Source of the DNA: Mactra quadrangularis
Taxonomy: Eukaryota > Mollusca > Bivalvia > Venerida > Mactridae
DNA: 64,000 bases
Reading direction: 5' to 3'
Assembly: GCA_025267735.1 (NCBI GenBank)
Contig: CM046294.1
Location: 8,776,001-8,840,000 of the forward strand
Part shown: piece by piece, positions 22,614-35,000 of the stretch
How positions within the stretch are numbered: the stretch's first letter is position 1
How the letters are laid out: each line of letters opens with the position of its first letter
Program-made: the position numbers and the translations under genes
The notes under the pieces: generated by a model
The model's input: the letters and a program-made list of their open reading frames with translations, nothing else
Told to the model about the DNA's origin: nothing
The model's database searches: none

Positions 22614-24031
22614 CTGAAAAAAATACGAAACATTAAAAAGGTTTTTTTCAGTTTTATTTTGATGTTTTAATAAACATGAACATTATGCCTTGAAGACATG
22701 AAGTGCTGTATATACGTGTGTACAATGTGTTTGTAATGTCTAACACATACGGTATCTTTCTCAGAATATATTATTACTTTTTTCTGAAGACAGGTTGCTT
22801 GACAAAGTCGGGTACGCACATAATGTCGAATCTGGTGCCTCAAAACTGTTTCTGGTTCGAAATTAAGCCGGGCTAGTAATGGCTTTCCATGAAAATTCAA
22901 CGATAATATTGATTTACATCAACAGTGGTATTATATAAGTCACTGACGATTAAGTGAAATATATTGAGGATATTTGTTAATTTCGATGTAAGATCGATTT
23001 TTATTTCACGAGTGAGCTAAAGATGCACTATTTTCACGAGTGGCGCAGCCATTAACTCACGAGTGAAATAAATAGATCTTACACTGAAATAAACAACTTT
23101 TCTGTTTATTATATGCTTTAAACTGGCTTTATTTAAATTCAATTATGATCAGAACGGCGAATCCAAACCGTGAAAAATAACAAATTTATTTTCATTGTTT
23201 CAAAACAGTGGAATATTGATTTTTATTTCACCGATAAATCCCGGTATTCCACTGGAATGCATATAATAAATATATTTCCATAAATGACGTCTGGAACAAC
23301 TAGTATTACTGAACCTTTTTTTTCTTTGGCCTAGTATAGATATATCGTCACCTATTTGCTCATCACGATAACATTATCGTGATGAGCAAATAGATGACAG
23401 CTATGTGAGGACGGAAATCGTCATGATTGCTTAATTTCCACGGTATAATCGAATTGTATTATTTGAAGGTGAGCATACTACCACTGCAACAAGACCGCGA
23501 CCGCCGAATGTAAAACTTGTTGGTTAGCCGTAAAGCAATAATATTGAAGGCATATTGTTACACGTTATCAAATTGTTAGTGGTACATACATTAACCCTGT
23601 CGATTTAAATACTCGACATTTGTGTTCGACTATCCCCGTATTATGTACTACAGAAAATCAGCCTTTACTATCGACAAATACACACATCCGTTCGTATGCA
23701 CGAGGATTATCTCGAACACACATCGAGTATTTAAATCAGCGGGGTAAATGTACGCGTCATTGAGAGTTGAACGAAAAATTTATATTAAATATGAATCTAA
23801 TTATTGATATTCCTATATTATGCGTGCATGATTTCGCTGTTGAACTCGTACAATCTCGCGACACGAGCTTACCAGTAATGTCCATCAGGATAAGACGCAT
23901 TCTTCCTTTTCTGAGAATACAAAACGTAATCGTCAAATTGCTATGGAATAGTATGACCACGACAGGGAATCACACCACGACCACCTAGTTCGAAATTCTT
24001 TAACCGCGGATGGAAAATAAATATAAACACT
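22614..24031. other. 5' region of urease, between the divergent genes
   Basis: Holds the upstream non-coding exon(s) and promoter of urease by inference, though none can be pinpointed. There are inverted repeats at about 22983-23090 ('tttatttcacgagtgagct' mirrored), 23343-23393 ('tttgctcatcacgataa' mirrored) and 23590-23750 ('gatttaaatactcga' mirrored). These look like small foldback elements. Confidence 0.5.
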
Positions 24032-24037
24032 TACCTT

Positions 24038-25407
24038 TGTTGAACCTTGTTTTTCACAACCCTTGTTTTTCACAACTTGTGAAAAACGCGGCCGCAATTT
24101 TCACAACTTGTGTGAAAAACACGTTAGCATACAAATTTCATACGAGCATAGAAACGCATTTTTCACAACTTCAAATGTGACGAAAAAAGTGTTTGAAAGT
24201 ATTGAGTTTTTTGGTACCAACGCGTTTTTCACACATTTCATTTTTAAGTTGCCAGTCGTGAGTAAATAAGTAGTTGGGTTATAAGGAAGAAAATTATTTA
24301 TTTTCGTGTCATGTGTTATGACAACATTACAAACATAAAAAGAGTATTTACAGATGAAACCCCGACCCAGACGGACTGTAAGTCACCAACTGCTCACATG
24401 ATAGGTACATGTATGTACAATATAAAGTCAAATATATGATATAAATACATGAACATACAGATTAACAGTATCCAGGGTATACGACGTATAGTTGAATAGA
24501 ACAGAACAGAGCGAAAACTTTATTTAACCAAAGTTTTATATAGCATGGCATTATTACAGTATTGATTTTCTTCAAAACATCACCATTTTAAAAATCTATT
24601 TGAAAATTCCATTCATAATTCAGTATAAGCACTGCAATGAAGTAAATAGTGAGTCTCTGGTTCTATAGAGCTTTTGTCGATTAAAACAAAGATTGTCAAG
24701 TATAGTAACAAATACTTTAGTTGAACAAATGATACTTATAAATCGTTCAACAGTCTGCTGTGAAAGTGACATAATTTTAGAAAAGTTAAAGAGGAACATT
24801 GAATTACACTATCGAAAGTAGGATGCTAGGGCCTAAGTGCTTACTAGAGGCATTATAGTAATTACTGAGGACAATGAAACTGTAAATTGAAATTGTGCTT
24901 GAGCAGTTGCTATGGACCTCGAGGCGATTGCTTTGGATACAAAACTTGGTTATACAGACAATATAACAGTACCATTGGTCATGTGTGCTCATGTACCTTA
25001 AGATGGCTTATCTATGTGCTAGAGTGGTTGATTGAACCTAAAGGTGGTTAAATAATGCGTAATACCGGCTTATTGAAGACCTTGGTGTGTTGTGACATCT
25101 TGCGTCCATATTACGAAGTCAACCATTTAAATAAAATATTAATTTTGAAAATAACTAAAACATTAGTTTTGTTATCATATACTTTAAGATATACAATGAT
25201 ATTGACCCATGTTGTGAAAATTGCGTTAGGACTAAAAATCGAAAAAAATGTCTAACGTAATTTTCACAATGCTCATTTGTGAAAAACGCGTACGCAATTT
25301 TCACAACTTGTGAAAATTACTAACGTGTTTTTCACAAGTTGTGAAAATTGCGGCCGCGTTTTTCACAAGTTGTGAAAAACACGGGTTGTGAAAAACAAGG
25401 TTCAACA
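24038..25407. mobile_element. Complete 1,370-bp TIR element (TGTTGAACC family), TSD TACCTT
   Basis: Both ends begin TGTTGAACCTTGTTTTTC and stay alike for roughly 90 bp, including 'aaaaacgcggccgc'. They are built of repeats of the small palindrome TTTTCACAACTTGTGAAAA. The flanks are tacctt at 24032-24037 and tacctt at 25408-25413, a perfect 6-bp duplication. The right 500 bp (from about 24890) is homologous to 50800-51329, the right end of the 11.3-kb element. No coding frame is seen. It sits between urease and ureG. Confidence 0.85.
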
Positions 25408-25992
25408 TACCTTACTTCCTCAGTTAGCTATAAGCTTTACACTTGGATTAACTTAACAAATCCGAAATTTATTCGTAATATTAGCTTTAAAACATATATA
25501 CCATCACAAAATCAGATAGCCCTGACGTGTAAAATTAAACTGTTTACATCCGAGAGATTGCAGTCTATGAAAATACTCTCAACCAGATAGAAGGTAATGT
25601 CAAGGCCACATTATTATAAACTCGTGATAAGACACCACAATTTTAAAGCCGTCTTACTTATCCACAGAATGAAACAAACGTTTGTTTTAAACTGATATAT
25701 GTCCGAGTTAGTTTCTCTTAAAATTAGGACAGAGGATAAACTTACTGTGATCTGAAAGATTGTCAACCTCCACGTACCGTGTAGATAGTTTGAAATTAAA
25801 ATACGGTTCATGAACTTTAAGTTGGAATGTATATAGGGATGCTATTACGTTACAGCTGTAAACTATCGGAGTAGATCTATTCATGAATTTCGCGGTTTTT
25901 GAAATTGGCTATATTTACTCCCAATTAATATTTGTGTAGACATCGTTGTGTTGATCAAACAGAAATTACATCAAGCACGTACTCGTACAAGG

Positions 25993-26029
25993 ATGGAGTC
26001 AGGGCAGGAGAAATGTACTTTTATACAAG
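25993..26029 (+). CDS. ureG: Candidate ureG exon 1 (start codon)
   Basis: ATG at 25993 encodes [12 protein letters not shown] plus one base, followed by a good donor (CAAG/gtgaga). The leftover G joins the CC that opens exon 2 to make Ala in frame. The start is chosen on phase and donor quality alone, since UreG N-termini are variable. Confidence 0.55.
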
Positions 26030-29000
26030 GTGAGATTTTACTAGTTTTCTTTTTCACTTATAGCATGTACGTATTGGCCTACGAGAAGTTCTTCTGGTTC
26101 GTGTTCAGCAACTACATGTACTTTTAGCGAACGTTACAGGTACGGGACAACTCAACCCGTAGACAACTCAACCCGTGTATAACTCAACTCAAGGTTTGGA
26201 CAACGCAAACCGTTAGTGAGGTATTGAGTTTTCTCGGGTTGAGTTGTCTACTGATTTAGTAGTCCTGAACCTAACGTTACGGAACGTATGGGAACGTTCG
26301 GGGTAATTGAACACGCTGCTGAACTGGTACTTGGACATATTCGGAAATTTACGTCGATCTGAATTTAGAATTTAAATACAACATTCACTTTGTATATTTC
26401 ATGCAAATGTTTAAGAGCAATGTGTATAAACGAACTAGTTAATAGACTATAATATATTATAGTCTATTAACTAGTTCGTTTATACTCTTCGCATAATATG
26501 AAATGGACATACACATTGCTTTTAAACAAAATTATTGAATCATTTTTTAGCTTTTAGGCGATTTCGCCGAAGTTATACCACACATCGAAAACTATCGACG
26601 CAAATGCCTGACCAGTTTAACCTGCGGAATGATACTTGTGCCTCTGATTTACTACGCAGTCAATTTCTAAGCGATAAAAGTAGTTCCGTGCTCTGCCTCG
26701 ATCAGTGACAGATATTTACTTATATTGATAAGCGTGTGGGAGGGGCGTAGTCAAATATATTGATTGTGTCTATAGCAGTTTATTGTAATGACACTGTGGT
26801 CAATCATTGTATTACTTGAAGTTTAAGTTGCCAGAATTGTACCATATTTATCATAGTTAACTACACTAATGATCTAAATAATTTGTATGCCATGTGTACA
26901 GTGAAAACTGTACTTCAAGATTGTGTATGGCAAGAAGAGGAAAATGAAATCTTTATATTTGCCAGTAATGCAGGGTAGTATACACACTTCGCTCGAATTT
27001 TGCTCTCCTCGATTCGTACTTGAATCTAATGAGTAAGGAGTAATCATTAGTATGGATTTGTTAGGTTTTATTGTGCACGAAAGTCTGTTTGTATTTCAAT
27101 AGGCCTACTTTGATTCATTTTTTCTGAAGTACTTAAACACTTTTTCATCGTCATGATTTTATCATTGTGTTTTTATATTTATTAAATCAGACCATCTTAT
27201 TTGAAAGACCCTGTTCAAATATAGCACGTTAAGTAAACATTTTCATTCATAGAACATGTTAATCATTTTGCATGGACTAGATTTATTACATATTTAAAAA
27301 AAAATACAAAAAAACTTTTAATAGGACTGAGTATTTACAATGTACCTCCCTTGCATATAAAAATGTAATAATACTAAACGTGTGTATAAAAAGTATATGT
27401 TGACTTTTTAAGATATCAAACATCAAAGGCGGATCCAGCGGGGGGGGGTAGGGGGGTCCGGACGCCCATAGAATTTCCAAAACGTACCAGTCTTTTTCTC
27501 GGTGCTTTATTGCTTTATATAGAGTTAATGGTTATGTAGTTTTTATTATCAATATGTTGCATTATTCTGAAAATAACGTATAATGGTAATGTGGTTCGAA
27601 AGTTTGGACCCTTCCCTAGAAAAGACCCCCCCCTAGAAAAGTTCGGACCCCCCTAGAAAAGTTCGGACCCCCCTCCTAGAAAAAAACCTGGATCCGCTCC
27701 TGAACATGGTAAACATTTTAGGAATACAATGTACAAAAATAGAATTATTTAGTTGTCATAAAACATTGTTTAGGTTTAGGATTTTATACCTTGACATCAT
27801 ATTCTCCCTGTATAGCTCGTTAAGGATAGCATGAGACATTGGTTAAATAAATATCCATGATATCGTTTAAGTTTGTTTTTTACTTTCCTAAATTACTTCT
27901 ATAAGTGTTTTAGTACATGCTTACAAAATGTCAGCGCACTATTTACAAAATTGAACTGTAATGTATACATTGTATAAACTATTTGAATATGTTGTCACGT
28001 CAATTTGAGCTCGTCTGCTAAGCACAGTGGATGGAGCGCCTGTCGGTGATTTTATTGTCAAATAGTTCCTACACGTTTTTGTCTATAGGTGTTGATTTTA
28101 AACATTTGGTATCAAGAAAACAGTTATATTTTGTAAACAATATATTTACATTTACATTTAAAGTTAATCCTTAGGTAGAATAAGCAAGTCTAATCTTAAT
28201 TATATCCATTTGTGTATTACTACTTTCATCAAAAATAGGTTGAGATTGAAATCGACAAAATCGGTTGATAAACATTGAACCCTGTGAATCCATGGCTCTG
28301 ATGTCCGATATCCTGGCCGTTCCTACTGTCTGGTCATTTTTATTCTACCAATATATAACAGAGACTGTTGTCTGCCACATTTGGAACACAACTGCGTTCA
28401 ACTTCTTCAACGAAGATATGTCTTTCACACTAAAAGTATAACATTAGTATAAATGTTAGTTATATTATAAGGTCCGGTTAATAACTCACTGACATGAAGT
28501 GCTATTATTGTTTTACATGAACGTGGTGATACAATATTTTATACAAGTTATCTGTTGAAATCGCTCGAGGGGTTCCAAATGTTGTATGCTATTTGCGATG
28601 GCATGTGCTCGGAAACATTGTGCTTGAGATTTAGGTCCCTCAAGGAAAATATTATATCAATTGATATCGATTGAACGTTACTGTATGACTTGAAAGTTGT
28701 CGGGAAGTATTAACTGAGACTTGAATATTTATAGGTTATTAATATACATTAATTTTACTGTACAATACGGAAATATATTTGGACGAGTACACATCTTTAA
28801 AAGTCATATTGGACGAGCCGATAGGCGAGTCCAATATGACTTTTGAAGCTATGTACGAGTCCAAATATATTTCCGTATTGTACAGTAAAATTTATAATAA
28901 CCTATAAGTGATAAATAATTATTTTCAATTGCCCTTGAAATTGCCAAATTCATTATACAATGCTGCAAAACCTGTTTAATGAAACTAAAAATAGGACTTG

Positions 29001-32000
29001 GTCCAATAACAAATTTATGCGCTCTGATTGGTTAATAAACAGAGCTAATATCAAAAACTAGTTCGTAAGTAGTTACTTAATAAAATTGTCCTTAAATATG
29101 TGATAAGATATAGGCCCTGTTATTTGTCGCTCGGGACAATCATATTGGCCCTTGGGCCTCGGGCCAATACGACTGCCCTTAGAAAAAACACGCCTATATC
29201 AAATCACTTATTTAATAATATATAGTATTAAATACCGACTACTTATTTCTACCAACAGCCGGAGCCATTGGAAGTAATGGAAATCAACATTCACATAGTC
29301 ATGATCATTCTAATGAACATGGTCATGCACATGAAGTATTAGATAATCCAGGGACCTTTACTGGTAGAGATCAACCTATATATAGATCTGATTGGAAACA
29401 GGTTAGTTAACACATCTTACAAGTATAGTTTTGATATAGATAATATGCTATTTTCGTTGTGCTTTGTTTTGTTGTGCTGTGCTGTGACGTGCTGTGTTGC
29501 GTTGTTTTGCGTTGCGTTGCGCTGTGCTGTGCTGTGCTGTGCTGAGTTGAGTTGTGCTGTGTTGGGTTGCGTTGTTCTGTGTTGTTCTATGTTTGTTGTG
29601 TTGTGGTGTGCTGTGTTATACTGTACTGTGCTTTGCGGTACTGTGCTTTGCTGTGCCGTGCTGTGCTGTGCTGTGCTATGCTGTGTTGTGATGTGATGGC
29701 GATGCGATGCGTTGCGTTGCGTTGCGTTGCGTTGCGTTGCGTTGCGTTGCGTTGCGTTGCGTTGTGCTGTGCCGTGCCACACCACGCCATGGTTTGCAAT
29801 GTTGTGTTGTTTGGTTTTGATATTTCTGGTACGGACTTACGACACTTTGCACATTGCCATTAATTATTTAATATTTGTGTACTGCCAAAATGTTTGGAGG
29901 CTTTGGTGATTCACGCAAGCCTTGCGTTCAAGCTATTTATTTTCAACTACGTCGTTTATATCTAAATTATTTGTAAATGTATATTAAATGTCATTTATCA
30001 GTTTGTCAGTTGTATTAAGTATTCATTTAAGTTTGAAAGCGTGTAAGTTTTTTTGTTTTGCGAGAGTGATCATGAATTTTGTATATCATTTATTTGTAAC
30101 AAGATACGTATGTATGTATACGTTACATTGAACATACTCGGCTCTGTTCTTTTTAATTAAGTTAACTTCAAGTTTAGTTGAATTTTAATTGGGCGTATAT
30201 GCCACATTCTCAGCTCCACATGTCGAGTTATGTGCGATTATACGGTTAGACATTTATCGGTAATTTGCACTATCGTACTCGTATACATGTATGTCACATT
30301 ATGCAGTGACATATACGTTTCGTGACATATACGGTCTAACATATACGTATGTGTATCTATATGTACATGTCTAGCAATTGCTATATAATATAATTATTTA
30401 CACCTGTATGAATGCATTTGTATGTCAGAGGTGTGTCAGAACTGAGTGTGAGTGGCAGAGTGATTGTGTAAGTGGATGAGTGTAAATGTGTGTGTAAAGG
30501 GGTGAGTGTAAATGTGTGTGCGAGAGGGGGCTGTAAATGTGTGTTTGCGAGTAGATGAGTGTAAATGTGTGTGTGAGTAGATGAGTGTAAATGTGTGTGC
30601 GAGTAGATGAGTGGGGGTGTGTGTGCGAGTAAATGAGTGAAAATGTGTGTGCGAGTGGGTGAGTGTAAATGTGTGTGCGAGGGGGTGAGTGTAAATGTGT
30701 GTGCGAGTAGATGAGTGTAAATGTGTGTGCGAGTAGATGAGTATAAATGTGTGTGCGAGTAGATGAGTGAAAATTTGTGTGTGAGTAGATGAGTGTAAAT
30801 GTGTGTGCGAGTAGATGAGTATAAATGTGTGTGCTAGTAGATGAGTGTAAATGTGTGTGTAAAGGGATGAGTGTAAATGTGTGTGCGAGTGGATGAGTGT
30901 AAATGTGTGTGTAAAGGGATGAGTGTAAATGTGTGTGCGAGTAGATGAGTATAAATGTGTGTGCTAGTAGATGAGTGTAAATGTGTGTGTAAAGGGATGA
31001 GTGTAAATGTGTGTGCGAGGGGGTGAGTGTAAATGTGTGTGCGAGTAGATGAGTGTAAATGTGTGTGCGAGTAGATGAGTATAAATGTGTGTGCTAGTAG
31101 ATGAGTGTAAATGTGTGTGTAAAGGGATGAGTGTAAATGTGTGTGCGAGTGGATGAGTGTAATGGGAGTGTGAATGTGAATGTCATTAGTTGTCACGTGA
31201 CTATTTAATCTGTATAATTTGATTGATGTGTAACTAGGATTTGTATACGTTATAAAAAGATACAATATACGTTCTGTTCTGCTCTGTGTATTTTAGCGAG
31301 CATTCACAGTTGGTATTGGTGGACCAGTAGGCTCAGGAAAGACAGCTTTAGTGTTAGCATTATGTAAATATTTGAGAGATAGTCATAACATATGTGTGGT
31401 AACAAATGATATATTTACAAGGTATGTACATATCATAGAACAAGGTATTTGTCACTGGGCCTGGTACCAAAAACGTGCTTTACTATAAATATCTCCTTGG
31501 TTATTTTGACAGACGCTTACTTTAAGAAGAAGAATGTTTCTATATTGAGACCATTCCTACGGAGCCCCTAAATTGACATTTTGAAATATTTTTATTTTTT
31601 ATTTTCACAATTATTTCGTTTAAACGTAGTATTATTTCGTGCACACATAGATACACAATACATGTCCAACAGAATAAGACATATTCACGAAAGACACAAA
31701 AGAACACCCAACGCCTATGTAACTTAATGTTTAATGTTCATATTTGAAATGTTTTTTTTATATTTTATATATTTTTATTCAGGGAAGATTGGGAGTTTCT
31801 TGTTAGGAACAAAGCTTTACCAGAAGAGCGCATGCGCGCTGTAGAAACTGGCGGCTGTCCTCATGCAGCCATTAGGGAGGTAAGTATTGACTCGCATGTA
31901 CTAGTTGTTAATAACTCTTTCCTACTGTAAAATATTTCTTACAGAAATAAGTTCAATCATTCTTGAAGTTCAAAATATTTAACAGTCTTGATAATGATAA

Positions 32001-35000
32001 GTGGTAAATTTGATTTATGATTTATTATGCATGCTACAAAAGCTGATCAAATTGTTGAATTAAACGCATACTTGTATTTTGAATTGTAATAACCTTAATT
32101 GAATATTCCATCATGTGTGTCGCTTATGACACATAATAGACCCTGTTCACAACATTTTTATAACCAACCATCTATGGAATACCTAACAGTATGTTAAGAT
32201 TGCACGTTTATTAATGTAACTAAGTTGATTTTCATACATAATACAGTACAACCTCTGTTGAACAACACCTGCTAGGAGGGATCTAAGTATGTTGCTCTGC
32301 CGAGGCTAAGCACAACAAAAATTTACACCAAAGGTAGATTATCAAAAGCTGTTGTTGTGCAGAGGATTTGTTCTTTAGAGGGCTGCTCTGTCGAGATTAT
32401 ACATTACTTACTTATTTTTTTAAGGATTTTTCACTAAATATTGAAGAAGTAAAAGAACTTACACAGATTTATCAACCAGATTTCGTCATTATTGAATCAG
32501 GGGGAGATAATTTAGCAGCAAACTTTAGTCGTGAACTTGCCGACTATATCATATACGTCATTGATGTGGCAGGTAGATAATATTTGTGATATCATTGTAC
32601 ATGCTGAACTATTGAAATTCCATTCTTTTGTATGGAACGCCTAAAATGTCATATATGTTTATTTTTTACCTGCTTTTTGTCCACGACGTTTATTTTGTTC
32701 AAAACAACATGCCATTTGACGAACAAAAATACAAACCTATAAGGCAGTTTAGGTGTTCCATACTTTTGAGTACTGATATTACCTTGCAAGTTGCGATACA
32801 ATACGAGGTACCTTATAGTTGTCGCAAGACTATTTACTTTCATAAAAGTACATGTACAATTCAAATGAGATAATTTCTTTCTGATTTTACAAGTTGAAAA
32901 GAGCTATTGTAAATACTTTGTAAATAAGCAAGATCAAATTGTTGCCTTTTAATACATGTATGTTATTTTTTCTATTTTAATATCGTTTTCCGGTTATGAT
33001 ACGATACGGTTTCATAATACATGTATATCGATTTTGCAGCCCTGCATGTAAATAATGATTCTGATTTTAATTTGACCACTTTGGCTATTTAATACTTATT
33101 ATCATATTTATAATTTCTTATACAGATATCGCTTCAATTATTAGATTGGTGGTTGTTTGATTAGTCTGACAATTGAAATTTTATCCCGAAGCAAAGCGTG
33201 ATATTTTTTAATGATATGATCACTTGGCGATTGGTCATAACTTGATATGAAACTAAACAGTGATGCACAGAGTTCTTTTGAGAAAATTAAGACTTTGGGC
33301 CAGTGGATGGAAAAGCTGTTCCATTATAAAACGAGAAAAAGGACTCTAACGCTTGTTCAACAGTCGTAGTTTTCAAATCGTCACCACTCGTCAAATTATT
33401 TTCACTTTCTGGATAATTGTACATAAAAATATTTTTATTGAAGAAAATCGATCTAAAAAATAATGAAATGGTTTCATATATCACCCAAAAGTCCAAAAAT
33501 TCGTTTAATGTCAAACAACACATTTTCTCTTTATATAAAATAAGAAGGAGAATTGTGTCATGCACCTGTGGGTAAGGTATACCTGTATGCTAATGTTGTT
33601 TTCCAGGTGGTGACAAGGTTCCAAGAAAGGGTGGACCTGGTATTACACAGAGTGATATGCTTGTTATAAATAAAACTGACCTTGCAGAGGCTGTTGGTGC
33701 TGAATTGAAAGTAAGTTTAGATATAGAAGATAAGCTAATTTGCCATTAGATAGTATTCAAACCGTACGCAAGCGCGATTCTATGATAGGCATTATATTAT
33801 TCAATGCAATTTAAAGTCCATTTATACAGCCCAAAAAAATGATATATACTGCATAATCGATTGCGCTTCACAATGATCCCATATAGTTCACATTTAATAA
33901 AATAAAATCACAATTTAAAAACATTTCAAGTTTATTTATGAAATTTAGAGAATGAATAAGTTTTGAGTTTGTTTGTTTTTTTGAATTCATCTTCTGATGG
34001 TATGGAGTTTAAGTCATGTGGGAGAGTGTTCTACCACTTTGGGCCAACAACACAAATTGACCTATCGGCTATCTTGGTCCTTTTTCTTGAAACAGCTAAC
34101 TGAGCACTGCCAGATGATCTTAAGTTGTATGTGATGTTTGAATAGCTGAGAAGCTAGTTGAGTAAACATTAGGTGCAATGGGTATCTAGGTTCGGTTTAT
34201 GCAGTACCTTACTACAGGTCGTATACTAGGTCATGCGTGTTTTGTACTTTAAACAATGGATTTGTCCACTACACCGGTGAATAAGCTAATGCATGAACAG
34301 CATTTTAATGATTTAAATATTCCACTTTGATATTAAACCATTATTTTAAGTAGTGTATATGAACATTATAAATTCCATATAATGATGTGTTTATAACATA
34401 AGTAGAAACTATAACAAACTATAAATTTGTACAAATAATTCACCCCTTAATATCAGTGTGTAATGAAACCGGCAATGTTTGTATACGCAATATTTACGTG
34501 GACGACCTGTAGATGTTAGCCGTGTTATACTCTACACTGAACTAACATTAAATGTTCAGCATCCATTTAGTTACGAATTTTATCCAATCGATTGCGCATA
34601 CACAATCTGCCTTTTCACGCTTACCATAGTACTTATTTATTTATATTTATTGGAGTTAACGCCGTGTCAACACAATTTTAGGTCATTTTACGGCGTCCAG
34701 CGCACCTAACCTAGCTTTCCTGGACCATTGTCTATAATTAGTACTCACCTACCCTTCCACAAGGCCGGAAACTTCTCCATATTATCTAATCAATGGAGGA
34801 AAATCGACGTTATTGTCACATTTTCATGGAAGGGTATAACCTCCCCGGGTGGGATTCGAACCCGCACCCCCTCGGGCACGAGATTCCAAATCCCGGCGCG
34901 CTACCAGCTGCGCTATCGATCCGGGTTCTAACCATAGTACAATTTGAGGCCAAAATCACTAAACTACGTATCGAAGTACACACAGCGCTTTTCGAAAGAC

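Noticed and set aside
29417..29863. Cys- and Leu-rich or Thr/Asn/Ala-rich frames in the GTTGC/GTGCT tract
   Set aside because: Pure products of a pentanucleotide microsatellite inside a ureG intron.
30834..31265. 143-codon frame rich in [11 protein letters not shown] text
   Set aside because: Antisense translation of the 26-bp minisatellite; no splice or start context and no amino-acid conservation beyond the DNA repeat.
32628..32873. 81-codon plus-strand frame after ureG exon 5
   Set aside because: Intronic, hydrophobic by composition only, and also open antisense; the ureG frame skips it cleanly.
33287..33565. 92-codon minus-strand frame before ureG exon 6
   Set aside because: No family resemblance and no splice support; it lies within a ureG intron.
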